A DNA stretch of 64,000 nucleotides from Toxorhynchites rutilus septentrionalis (lineage: Eukaryota > Arthropoda > Insecta > Diptera > Culicidae), in NCBI RefSeq assembly GCF_029784135.1, contig NC_073746.1, positions 264,577,598 to 264,641,597 on the forward strand, given 5' to 3'. Positions 23,246-34,043 of this stretch are shown in pieces. The notes under the pieces were generated by a model. That model did not search any database. It was not told the DNA's origin and saw only the letters and a program-made list of their open reading frames with translations. Position 1 is the stretch's first letter; each line of letters opens with the position of its first letter. A program made the position numbers and the translations under genes.

Positions 23246-24082
23246 ATAAAGCCTCCTCAATGGAAACGGATGATTTAAGTTGAATTTCATATTAAAATAG
23301 TGAACTTGAGGAAATATTGAATATCTCTTTCAATAGCTATTGAGTAATAGGCAGGAATACGCCTTCAGGTATTTAGAGAATATATATCAATCATTTTCAC
23401 AGAAGATTTAAAAAAAACTGCTTTCCAGCGTACTAATCTGAATGAGACACACGTACGTCATTACAACGTAGAACTGTTAGCGACGACACTTAATCAGAAT
23501 AACATACCGTTTTTTCTGCTATCCCGATGTTTGAGGAATATTCTCACGTTCCATTCGCATCAATCTTCATTTTTAAACCATTTTGAAACTTAAGTAAGTG
23601 ACCCTTCACTGTCATCAACGAGGAATTAATTGATTAATTTATTTTACAGTTGTACAATTCCAAATGGAATCGAACTAAAATGCAGATTTAAAAAACTTGT
23701 GTTTTTGATTCGAACGAAAGTTTGCATTCCATATGGTTTGGTGGAAATATGAGTTTGCCTCAGCATTTGGGAATTTTTTTCTCATGTGTAACTTTCGAAA
23801 AAGGCGTATCGATTTTAGTAAGAGAAATTTTTGATAATTTATATTTCAAAAACTATGAGTCCAACCGAGATAGTGTCTTAGAAAGAGTTATAGAGTATTG
23901 ATGTTCAAACGAAAAAATATATACTGAGAAAAACATTTGAAGACGATATTTTTCAACGTACCTCCTAAACATATAGTTTTACCATAATGATGCATTTGGA
24001 AAAGTTGTTGAAAATTATAAACAAATTCATACAATTTCATGAACATGTCGGTATAACACGACATACATATTAAAAGAGCCTA

Positions 24083-24607
24083 TCTATCTATATATATATA
24101 TATAAATGGAGTGATGTCTGTCTGTCTTTCTGTCTGTCTGATTCTTATGGACCCTCCCCCCTCTCTAAAGGGGGCTGCCATAGAAATGAAACACAAATTT
24201 CTACATTTCTCGAGAATTAATTAAGCAAATGAAACGAAATTTTCCATGTGGAGGTTTTAGAGTGCAATAAATGAATCTATGGTGGTTAGATACTCATCCC
24301 CCTCTCTTAAGGAGAACAAATTTTTGCATTACTCGATAATTATTCGAGCAAATAAAACCAAATTTGGCATGTAAAGTAACGGAGAAACCTGTTATTTGCA
24401 AGTGGTTGAAAAATCTTGAACGAGAATTGTGTCTGAAAATAATCTGATAGGAAATTTATAGTAAAAGGTAATTTTAAAGGGTAGATTAGAAGATCAATCA
24501 ATGAACAATTCTGCGATTGGACCCATGAACGTGCGCATAGTAAGAAAACGTGGATGTGATAACGAAAAATAAAAGTTGGGCCGGACGACGTTTGCCGGGT
24601 CAGCTAG
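24083..24607 (+). mobile_element. Helitron-like non-autonomous element, complete
   Basis: A 525-bp element starting TCTATCTATATATATATATA and continuing into GGAGTGATGTCTGTCTGTCT. It ends GCCGGGTCAGCTAG. It is flanked 5' by A and 3' by T with no target duplication, as for Helitrons. The interior has about two units of the 145-bp repeat and a tail homologous to 7270-7541. No Rep/helicase coding sequence is present. Confidence 0.7.
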
Positions 24608-24616
24608 TTTACTATA

Positions 24617-24971
24617 AAAAGACAATAAATTAGAAATATTTTATTAAATATCTCGAGAATGGCTGCATTTAGAAGGAGATTGATAAAGAGCTTTTTTGTT
24701 CTAAATCACATCTGAATTCATAATTTGTGGTTAAAAATGATTGTTAACACACGAAAATTCATGAAAATTCGATGTTCCACAAAGTTCATCAAAAATAGTT
24801 TTACGATCTTGTTTTAATTTTTTTACATGACTTTTAATTTATATAATTTTTTTTTAAAATACATATATAAATTTAAAAAAAATCAATTGAAAAAGACAAT
24901 AAATTAGAAATTGTTTTTTTTTCAAATATCTCGAGAATGGCAGCATTTAGAAGGAGATTGATAAAGAGCTG
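24617..24971 (+). repeat. Direct duplication of about 75 bp
   Basis: Segments 24617-24690 and 24891-24971 share AAAAAGACAATAAATTAGAA, then TCTCGAGAATGG and GCATTTAGAAGGAGATTGAT. They flank an AT-rich spacer just downstream of the Helitron end. Confidence 0.8.
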
Positions 24972-24993
24972 GTTCGTCACTTTTAATCCCATT

Positions 24994-25072
24994 TTTGGAA
25001 GAATGTTGGGAGTGAGAATTGAACTCGTGATCTTTGCGTGAGAGGTATGGTTGTTATCACTACGCCAGATTT
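24994..25072 (-). repeat. tRNA-like fragment, probable SINE head
   Basis: Read on the minus strand it contains a box A-like TGGCGTAGTGA and a box B-like GAGTTCAATTCTC at tRNA spacing. Box B lacks the invariant GGTTCGA and the stems pair poorly, so it is a decayed SINE head rather than a tRNA gene. Confidence 0.5.
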
Positions 25073-25851
25073 ATCAGTGTATATTTTTTTCACGTTTGGA
25101 CATCAATACTCTATAACTCTTTCAAGACACTATTTCGGTAGAACTCATAGTTTTTGAGATATAAATTATCAAAGATTTTTTTACTTAATTCGATACGCCC
25201 TTTTCAAAAGTTACACTTGAGTTAAAAAATTCCCAAATGCTGTGGAAAACTCATATTTCCTCCAACCCAAACGGAATACAAACTTTCGTTCGAATCGAAA
25301 ATACTCATGTTTCGTCATTTCATTTGGAATTGCTCAGTTGCTACAATATGATTATCCCATATGAATCGTTCGTTACTTTCAATCAAGGGCCATTAACATT
25401 TACATCTGATTATCTTCATGCCATTGTCCTTGCTTGTCATTAGACTCAATATATTTTGTAGAGCAATGTAATAGCAATTCAATAAATATGATAGTTGTTA
25501 GGTGAGAATGGAAGAGAATGAAAATAAAGTGAAAATGGTGAAATATGTGATTTTGTTAGAATAATGTAGTCATATATTGTGTTCAAGCAGTTTCGTAATG
25601 TTACGATGAATTTTTAAATTTATTTGAAAACGATTATTATTTTAATTTGATTATGTTAATAGAATTCCTTTCATTGCTGCCTTTCTAGCTGAGCTTAAAA
25701 ACCGAAATAAACGAATCTGATTGTGTATGTGCTATATAATCATATTCTAAATTAAAGGAAAACTACAACAAATATGTTATCTTTGAGAAAAAAACAGCAG
25801 TTTTAGATAATCGCAGAAGACAATATGTTGTCTTTAATTTTTGTTAACTGT

Positions 25852-28782
25852 TTATTGGAATCCTTCCAAGGAGCCGTGAGCAACGAGCTCAACGATGTCC
25901 GCATTTAATTTCAGTAAAAGCGTGTTCTCCAGTATATCGTCCGTAATACTTGTACGTCGACTAGTTAAAACAAGCGAAAGTGCGCTGAATGCTCTTTCAA
26001 CAGAAGCTTGACTGGATGCTGATGAATGAACCAGCATAGCAACATCATATACCTCTGGATGTGAAGACTTTCTTGCTAACCAATGGTTCCAAACACTATA
26101 CGTATGAGGCTGTCGTGGCTCAATTTCCAACATTTTGATTTGTTGACGTATGTTGTCCAACGATTTCGAAGAACTTGCTGGAGTTAGTGTTCCACCAAAC
26201 AAATTTGTTAGGAAGTCGTCCATATCGTCAACGACTATAGATCCTGACGATTCGTTGCTCGATATGTCCAGCGATGGTAGTCTTCCAGTAGCTTCACGTA
26301 ATGTAGTCATTCTTTCCCATAAGCGTATTAAATATTCCTATAGAATAGATCACCAAAATATAATTGTGGTTAGTTCTCTTATATCAGTTTTACTAATCTA
26401 TTTCAAGATAAAATATATAACTAGTTATGCAGTAATATCATGCCAAACCGATATAATGGTTCACAAATTTTCGTGAAAAGTAGTAATTCTGTTCAAAATT
26501 AGACCAATATTTTCGGGCCCAAGGACACTATACTTTTTATATTTTTTCTTGAAAGCTGAGGTTTTTTCACATAGCATATTCGAATATCAGAGAGGTGTTC
26601 TTTTCTTGTTTGACTACATTGACTACATCGATAGATGGTCATCGATCACCTGAATCATTCCAGTAGTTCAAAAGTTATGATTTTTTGAAAAATGTTATTT
26701 TTTGGAAAAAAAAGGGGAAAATGATTTTTGAAAAATCATTTCGCCTCTCTGAATTTTAGATATGTTATGTGGAAAATCCTCAACTTTCAAGAAAAAATAT
26801 TAAAAAAATACAGCACCCGATAGTTTTTTATATTTTTTCTGAAAAGCTGAGGATGTTTTACATAACATATCTTGAAATCAGAGAACTATTTTTTTCGTTG
26901 TTGGATTATGTTTTACGTCTTAATTAAATATTTCCATGCGACTAGGCTAGAACTATGCAACCAGAGGCTAGTTTTTCCCAAGTGTGATATTTTTTTCAAG
27001 GAAGACTAGCTAATTGGTTTTAATTTGAATCGGTTCAGTAATTTAAAAGTTATGAATTTTTGGACATTTTTGGGAAATATGAGAAAAAAAATGTATTTTC
27101 GGACCACCCCAAAATGGAAATGGTCATCCTAACAAAAAAAAGTGTCTGATATTTAAAACAAAACTACCACTTTTCACTAAAATCTGAGAACCACTATTTC
27201 GGTTTGGTATGGAATGGTTGAGTTGAGCTGGAGTATTCTCGTATTTGTTTTTTTCTCTTAATTACCTGAATTTCCTCTTTCTCTTCTGGAGTGAATACTG
27301 TAGAATTCAAATAGTTGAACCTAGGATCCAAGTATAGAGCTGCCCGGAAAACATTATTCTGCTTCAATTTCTCAAATCTACTCATCAAACTTTGAGAAAG
27401 TGGGGCGATGAACCTGTTACTTTCCAGTTTGTGCAGTTCCAGAACTGCGTTAAGCCATTGTATGTAAAACTCCGAAAATGGTTGATGTTGCGATTGCATC
27501 ATTTTTGTTGCTTTATAAAATGGCTTGAAAGCAGTCTCGTATTCTTTGATGAAGCGCCAAGTATCATCGTCGATAGCTGAAAAAAAACATCAATTAATTT
27601 AAGTTTTCCCTAAATTATATAATCATATCGTACCTGTTTCGGGATACTGTTCTCCAAGTGCAATGAAAAATTGCTCTTGTTTCATAACAGATTCTATCAT
27701 TTTATACTTTCCACACCAGCGCGTGGCTGACCAAAGTGGAGGATAACTGGCATTGTGATATTCGAAGAAATTTTTATATTTCACTTTTCTCGTTTGCTTA
27801 ACCATATTTTTTACTGCTTGCATTTTCGGATCTGCGTTACCAATTACGTCATTTAGAGCCAACTGCAAAGTGTGTATGGCACAACGAATAATGTTGAACT
27901 GTTCACCAAGCTCTGCAGTCAAATTCCTTATGAATTGATCATCTTCTTCGTCTTCATGCTCTATTATTTGAGAAGCATATTCTTGTTGCAATTGTTTTGC
28001 TGCAGCAAGCATATTCGAGCCGTTATCAGTTGTAATCGAAAACACTTGTTCTACATTAAGATGGTACTTCTTCAGTATATCAAGTATTTTGTTCTTGAGA
28101 AACTTTGCTGTTTGACTCTCGTGAACTTCCAACATAGCTGTAGGATTCAGAAATAGTATGTGTAATGTGTATTATATTTGGAAAAGTCTTTCTTACCAAG
28201 AGTACGACATACGATATTTCCGTTGATCTCGTATTGCGCATTTACGCCTAGGACGTGCCTACCGAAACATACGGCAGAATCAACTTTTAATGACAATAAT
28301 CTTCCCCGCATTTCAGCAGTTAGCCACTCCGTTGTTTTCCCAGCGATCGCTTGAATGTGCGACTTGATATTTTCTCGGTTAATCGTCATATTAAGTGCAC
28401 TGCATAATGGGTTCAATAGTTTCCGTAGACCAGACCATTCAAAACAACTAAATGGCATATTATGCTTCGTAACCAGTTCGATACAGGCTTGTACTAGAGT
28501 TGGATGATCAATTGCTACCATACGTTTCGCAACTACACGTTTTTTCTTTGGAGGCTCCGATTTGTCCATCGCGAAGAGTCCATGAATGTGGGATTTTTCA
28601 GGATGAATAAGGCGAAAATGACGGATGAAGTTTCCTCTTTCGTAGCTAGTTTGTTCATAACGGCAACTCCCGTCAATATTACAGATGAATTTTCCGTCCA
28701 CTTTTAACACCAATCCCCAAGCAGTTGAATTAAATGACTTTCTTTTTGGTTTACTCACCCCACTTGGCCCGGGAGTATCCAT
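25852..28782 (-). CDS. hAT transposase with BED finger, four exons, no stop seen
   Basis: Predicted nuclear transposase of the surrounding hAT. Exons on the minus strand: 28782-28197, 28137-27634, 27576-27266 and 26337-25852. All introns are GT-AG (59, 57 and 928 bp; phases 1, 1, 0). They sum to 1887 nt, 628 residues plus TAA. Domains: BED-type zinc finger at the N-terminus (FICNIDGSC...HFRLIH); a KKKR basic stretch that may act as a nuclear signal; first catalytic Asp probably in SLKVDSAVCF; second Asp in SITTDNGSNM; the insertion-domain Cys-His in RCAIHTLQLAL; SATRW; and a C-terminal dimerisation region with the catalytic Glu in SVERAFSALS and LLLKLNADI. No premature stop is visible. Met at 28833, in frame, is an alternative start. 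Intron 3 holds palindromic repeats. Splicing is inferred from sequence and would need transcript data. Confidence 0.85.
26490..27230. repeat. Internally palindromic repeat, family P, in transposase intron 3
   Basis: Contains AAAGCTGAGG...ACATAGCATAT...CAGAGAGGTGTT and the same block inverted (CCTCTCTGAATTTTAGATAT...CCTCAACTTTC). It ends with TCTGAGAACCACTAT and GGTTTGGTATGGAATGG. The same blocks recur at 34550-36000. AT-rich, non-coding. Confidence 0.75.
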
Positions 28783-28954
28783 TTTTTTCTTTCTTTCGGA
28801 CTCAGCAAAAACAGGAAAAAGACGAAAACACATTTATCTCATTGCACCTATTTTTGTTTCTTACTCCAAGAAATAAACCAAAACCGAAACCTAGAGGCAG
28901 GCTTTCCCCTGATGAGGATTTGAATTTCCACAATTTTAATATTATCCGTCTAGA

Positions 28955-30466
28955 CTAACGGTACTCAACCTTTTTTTTTTCATAGGGGCCACAAACACGT
29001 GTTAACCATGGTGCAGCGGGCCGCAAAGAAAAAAAATTAAGAAGGGTAATGTTCAAGACACGACGGCACTGTTAACAAAGAGCTACGAAATTATCACCGG
29101 CGAGCACAAACATTGAGGAAATTTCATAATAAAACTCTTTGATACAAATATTTGATAGCAATGACATAGCAATACTTTCACTGAGTGCGGAGCGCGAACG
29201 TTTCACGAAGCAATTTGAGTAGATTCTCAAATTAATTCTAAACATCAACATGTACTGTTGATTGCTCACTGTCCAGAGCACTGAAACTGGAATACTGAGC
29301 TACTTGAATATCTAAGTATTTTTTCAGTATCTCCTAGCAAAATTACATCTCCAACGCAGAACGAAACATCTCAGCAAAGGCAGAACGGTAACAGAAAATC
29401 CGAACCGAACCTATTATGTGGTGGCTGCGGAGGCGAAAGCAATACTAATATTTTCCTCAATACGCAAAACAATCAAAAACATTTTAAAAAATTGGTGGTA
29501 ATATAGTTGCCACCTGCCGTCTAGCTGAAAACTCTAGGTGAAAATGATTTTGTATCCGAATTTTTGATGTTAGTTTCAACAAGAACAATCAATAAAACCC
29601 ATGATCAGACTCAGCAGGTCCTAAACGATTAATATGCATTGGAAACTTCAGCAAAATGACTGTTTTTCAATGACTTCACGGGAAATTTTTTCTGGCTGCT
29701 CTAAATTGAGAGTTGTTAACACAAAAATGGCTCAAAAATGAATAGTTTTTGATTTTTTCGCGCTCAAAAAAATCAGGCATGTTGCTAGACATCAGAAGAT
29801 GTTACCACATAAGGTCCGAAGTGATAATTTATTGTTCAAGAGAAATTAATAAAATTGTTGGTGGCAATATAGATGCCGGTACCCGTTAAAGGGCTAAATC
29901 ATTCATGGGAACCGTTTAAATTGCTGAAAAAAATCAACAATGTTCGCTTCGATGGGAATGCAAACCATCAAAATTGATTCATAGCTAAAATAAATATTAA
30001 CGGTAAAACTATTTCATAGAAAACGGTGACAGACTGTTTTGATTTGTTACCATTACTGCAAACCATCAAAATTGATTCATAGCTAAAATAAATATTAACG
30101 GTAAAACTATTTCATAGAAAACGGTGACAGACTGTTTTGATTTGTTACCATTACTGAAAGACTTATTTTAGTCTTATTTAAAAAAAAGTAATGATTTCAT
30201 ATTAATATTTTCATATTGATATTTTGATTTTTATTCAGGATTAGCCCTAATGATCGGAAGACATTTAATCTACTAATACCACTTTTCTAGACAACTAATG
30301 TCTAGATGTGTAATGTGTAATGTGTTAAACTCCGTTATTCTCATCTTATCATCCAAAATTATCTCGTATGTTTTCGTGATTGTTTCTCATACAAAATTAA
30401 AATGGACCAGGCGGGCCAACCTAAAGAGCCTAATGGGCCACAGGCAATCCGCGGGGACCCCGTTTA
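28955..30466. mobile_element. Possible hAT-like MITE with GGCC-rich ends
   Basis: The left end CTAACGGTACTCAACCTTTT followed by GGGGCCACA resembles, in inverted form, the right end GCGGGGACCCCGTTTAG preceded by GGGCCAC. Such CTCAACC/GGGCCAC ends are common in hAT-derived MITEs. No clean 8-bp duplication was found, so the limits are uncertain. Confidence 0.35.
29960..30157 (+). repeat. 98-bp tandem duplication
   Basis: Two adjacent, essentially identical 98-bp units (start CAAACCATCAAAATTGATTC at 29961 and 30059), each ending TTTGTTACCATTACTG. The lack of divergence suggests a recent slippage or unequal exchange, or a library or assembly artefact. Confidence 0.9.
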
Positions 30467-30945
30467 GTATAGCTGTGCTAGATGATGACTCTTCTACTCG
30501 AGCCTAATAGAGTAAATAAAGAGAAAACAAAAAAACAGAAACTTACAACTTTGCCGTGACGATGAACTACACTAAACACAGAAACCGAGATTTGCGACAG
30601 CAAAACAAGCAATTTTCTCTACTTTTCTTCTACACAACAACTTCTGCTTCAACAAACAGATCTAAATAACGGTCGCGATTGTCAAAAATGATTGGAACTC
30701 TCTGGTCACTCACATTTCCACTACCATCATTCACCACAACCACCACTCTCTTTACGTAAAATTGTAAACAGAGCGATCGGCAGTGCGAGGCATTGGAACC
30801 AACCGTCATTTGGTTAGGTGTCAGAAACAAATGAGTGAGCATCACTACTGAGTATCCGGATCTCACGTGCCGTGAGAGGAATTGAGTGACTATGGTCAGC
30901 TTTTTTGTGACATTGACGGTGATGGATTGCAGCTCTGGTAGTAAG

Positions 30946-31861
30946 CGCTTCTGTAGGCACTCCTTAAGGTAAACCTGCCCGTTTACCGTGCCGGTCATCA
31001 CGAAGGGGGCGCTCCGCTTTCCGCAAGAGCAGATCGCTTGCCACACCTGTGAAGCTTCCGATATTCACTGCAAGGGTTCCTCAATGCCGGTAGTATAAGC
31101 CTACAGTGAAATCACCCGATACAGAGAGGAAATATTAAGTGTGGCTTACCTATCCGACCGTTGTCTGCTGAAGGAGGAAATTATGTGACATGTGTGCTAC
31201 TACTGCTGCTATGATATAACACCAACATCACTGTTATACTGTCAGCTGCGAGGGGTAGGGCATTGTGCATTTAATCTCTCTTCTACGCACCTCACAACAC
31301 CATGTACTTTTTGGCAAACTTGGATAGTTTCTGCTTGCGAATCTCCTCCGGAACGCTGAATTTGTCCTCTGCGGAGAAGAACAACAGCTGACGAAAGTCC
31401 GCTTTGACGTAGGTTTCGTCGTCCATTACCAGGCAATGTGGCTTCGTCAGCATTTCGGTGTACAGCTTCCGGGCTCGCGTCTTCCCCACCATGTTTTGCC
31501 TTTCGTCACGGTTAGGAGCCTTCTGAACCTTGTATGTACGCAGGCCCTCCCGCTGCTTGGTCCGCTGGACGAATGAACTTGACAAATTCAGCTTATTGGC
31601 GACATCCCGGACCGAACTTCTCGGATCACGTCTAAACTACTTAACTACGCGCTTGTGATCTTTTTCACTGACGGATCATCCATTTTTGCCGTTCTTCGCC
31701 TTCCGGTCGATGGTTAGGCTCTCGAAGTATCGTTTTAGTACTCTGCTGACCGTGGATTGGACGATTCCCAGCATCTTACCGATGTCCCGATGTGACAACT
31801 CCGGATTCTCGAAATGAGTGCACAGGATTAATTCACGACGCTCTTTTTCGTTCGATGACAT
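30946..31861 (-). pseudogene. ITmD37E transposase N-terminal part, broken
   Basis: Starts at Met 31861 (SSNEKERRELILCTHF) and contains the helix-turn-helix and the first catalytic Asp (VMDDETYVKADF, about 31425). Breaks: TGA where other copies have the Cys after KNG (about 31674), TAG in place of the Gln in KQFRRD (about 31640), a 9-nt deletion removing three residues of QLPGLLF, the 249-bp solo LTR at 31048-31296, and the hAT insertion at 30945. The stops and insertions together exclude activity. Confidence 0.92.
31048..31296. mobile_element. Solo LTR, 249 bp, with 5-bp target duplication
   Basis: The insert interrupts GCTTGCCACACC|ATGTAC, which is continuous in the other ITmD37E copies. 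It starts TGTGAAG and ends CCTCACA, the TG...CA ends of an LTR. ACACC is repeated on both sides (31043-31047 and 31297-31301). The length and 5-bp duplication fit a solo LTR of a Copia- or BEL-like retrotransposon. No internal retrotransposon sequence remains. A MITE with 5-bp duplication is the alternative, since the TGTGA ends are also inverted. Confidence 0.75.
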
Positions 31862-32017
31862 TTTTCCAAATTTACGAAAAATTGACAGTGAAGCATGGCC
31901 AACGTGATATATATACTCTTATATCTGATTATAAGCGAAAGCTGAAGATATAATTCCTAAAAATTAAATTTCTACAGCGTTTTTTCCGTGATGCAATTTG
32001 ATGTGACACACCCTTTA

Positions 32018-34039
32018 GGGCAACGAAACCAATCGATTGAGCAAATGAAAATAACATGAAAAACTAAAATATTTTTTGACAAACAAAACTTCGATCCCTT
32101 CCGATCACGTAGTATCCCGCCTTCGAAGACGATTGTGTCAATGAAAGTGAACCCGTAGACGGACGCGGAGAAATATACGAGTGAAGCAAAGAAGAAAGTT
32201 TTTATTTGTTTTCGGAATGCGACTCACGACGCCATAAAAGTTTCATCTTCAATCCTCGTGCTCGAGCTTAGGTGAGGCGGGGTTCAGTCTGGAAAATAAA
32301 GCGCCCATGACGTGACCTGACATTGCTTTGTTGTTGTGTTTTCTGTTTTCGTGGTTTTGGTGTGTTAAAAACCAAACTGCCGAGCGTATCGAGCATTTTG
32401 TTTTGTTTGGTACTGATGTTTGCCACAAGTGCAGCGGTAGCTAGAGGAATGGAAATCAAAACCCATTTCCGCATCGTTCTCGTTGAGCACGGTTTGTCAG
32501 GTGCACAACCAAATGGCAGCGAGGTTCGTGGCTTCGGAGCGCATGGATTTTATGCCGATGTTCTGCGTATTTGCGATTATAATTATCCCCGCAGATCGTG
32601 AGCTTCGTTTTGAGGTTTATAGTTTCATGTAGGTCGAAAGTATCATTGTTTCCCCTATTCGACATAAAAAGGATGCCATTAGCATTACGTACTCGTATAT
32701 CAAATCACGCCAGTTGAATTTCCATTCAGCGTCAATCAAGCGTGAAGTTTTCGAAATTAATATGACTCATTTTATTTGGAGGTGTGGCATCCTGCAAGCA
32801 ACGTGAGAATTAATTATGCTTATTGTGTATTCAGTGTGAAAGGTTCTGCATGTGAAATCGATGTGCAATATGAATTGTTGACTAGCGTATGTATGCGGGT
32901 GGGTTTGTTTCTGCCGTTGTTGTTTTTCGAAATCGGAATCGAAATCTGAACTAGTTTATATTGTTTGCGAACCGTTCACTTTGCACCTGTTAACGTCCAA
33001 GTACAGGTTTACGTTTCCATAGTTCATATTAGTATAAAAATGAGAATGATTATGCTGTGCAATCGAAACAGGTGGGAAAATTGAACATTGGCACGATTAT
33101 GCATGTATGTGCATTCGAAGCCATCATAATTGTACGCCCTATATGGTAGAAATTTGATTGACGTAATATTTTTCCATGCCGTTGATTTGAAAGGTAAATA
33201 TTTTTCCGAAGGTAGGAAGAGATTTGGAATCGCAGTTTGATCGTTTCTGACTCAGAGAGTTCGGTTATTGAATCTATAGTTCGTCGTTGTTCGTTGGTTA
33301 CCTACTTAGGTTAGCTAAACGAATAATCCGCCTTCGCGACGCGACAGTGGAGGAATGAAAGCCAAGTTTTGTTAAACCGCATAAAAAAAGTCGCATAAAA
33401 AAAATCGTGCAAAACTTCACCAGCAGCTTTAAAAAATCGTATTCGGTACACATTTTGGAAAAAACTTTTTTTGTGCGGTAGATAGGGACCGTTTCCCCAA
33501 GAAAATAAATCAAATCCACGCCATTCACCGTTCAATTTCCTTTTGTTTCCCTGCTTTGCGATGGGACACTTTGCCTTTTTGGTTGCGCGTGGCTGTTTTG
33601 TGCTTTTAGTTGCATGTCGAAACGTGTTGCTATTAGAAATCATGTCATGCAAAAACTTAGAGCATTTGATGAGAGGAGGGGAATGATTTCAGAAGTGGAT
33701 AATTGAGACGCAAATATGCTTTTTTCGCACTGAAATGCATATAAACCATCGAAAAAAACTAAATGGACGATAACTTCGTCGAATGTGCTACTTTTCATAC
33801 ACCGCACAAAAAAATCGCACAAAAAAACCGCACAAGAAGAGAAAATCGCGCAAAAAAAATTCGCACAAAAAAAACTGCACAAAAACAGGTTTTACTGTAG
33901 TCCCACAAGGTGAATTTTCGGCCAAAAAAATTCTTTTCGAGATAACACCAGATCTCGATGCATTTTTAAATCATTTGGCATCGATTTTTTTTTCGATTTC
34001 CTAATTCCATGTGCATGTATTTTTTTATAGTTAAATCGG
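32018..34039. other. Gene-free region
   Basis: No gene recognised. The part at 32100-32650 is less AT-rich than its surroundings and has no visible repeat signature. It could be unique host DNA. Short open frames there (for example 32323-32601 plus) show no domain. Confidence 0.45.
33800..33897 (+). repeat. Degenerate CGCACAAAAAAA short-unit array
   Basis: About seven units of roughly 12-14 bp, variants of CCGCACAAAAAAAT, run to GCACAAAAACAGG. The inverted form TTTTTTTGTGCGG occurs at about 33469. This may be the two ends of a decayed short-TIR element. Confidence 0.7.
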
Positions 34040-34043
34040 TTAA

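Larger units (their letters stand above)
23655..25332. repeat. 1.7-kb inverted-repeat element with about 270-bp arms
   Basis: Left arm 23655-23937 and right arm 25074-25332 are reverse complements at roughly 80 percent by eye. Shared landmarks include ATTCGAACGAAAGTTTG, CAGCATTTGGGAATTTTT and GAGTTATAGAGTATTGATGT. The loop holds a Helitron-like element and other repeats. The ends start with CAATTCC. This could be a long-TIR or foldback-type transposon, or two solo copies in opposite orientation. Confidence 0.8.
21576..30937 (-). mobile_element. 9.36-kb hAT element with transposase gene, inserted in ITmD37E
   Basis: The ends are inverted CAGAGCTGCGAT (21576) and CAGAGCTGCAAT (30937, inverted). 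The exact octamer GTAGTAAG flanks both sides (21568-21575 and 30938-30945). In the uninterrupted ITmD37E copy at 41624-42922 this octamer occurs once, which proves a target duplication. The 8-bp duplication and CAG start are hallmarks of the hAT superfamily, and the interior carries a hAT transposase gene (25852-28782, minus). The element is much longer than a usual autonomous hAT (about 3-5 kb). The excess is nested insertions and a stretch containing an RFC3 fragment (22460-23245). Confidence 0.93.
30946..32015 (-). mobile_element. ITmD37E copy 2, right part (transposase 5' end)
   Basis: Continuation of 21100-21575 after the hAT. It ends in the inverted GGTGTGTCACATC terminus followed by TA (32016-32017). 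Joining the two parts and removing one GTAGTAAG and the solo LTR with its 5-bp repeat gives about 1292 bp, against 1299 bp in copy 3. Most of the difference is a 9-bp in-frame deletion near 31387. Confidence 0.93.

Noticed and set aside
30630..31046. A minus-strand open frame of 138 codons that begins as ITmD37E transposase and runs into other sequence
   Set aside because: It crosses the hAT terminus at 30937/30938. It is a chance fusion of the broken transposase with the end of the hAT and not a gene.
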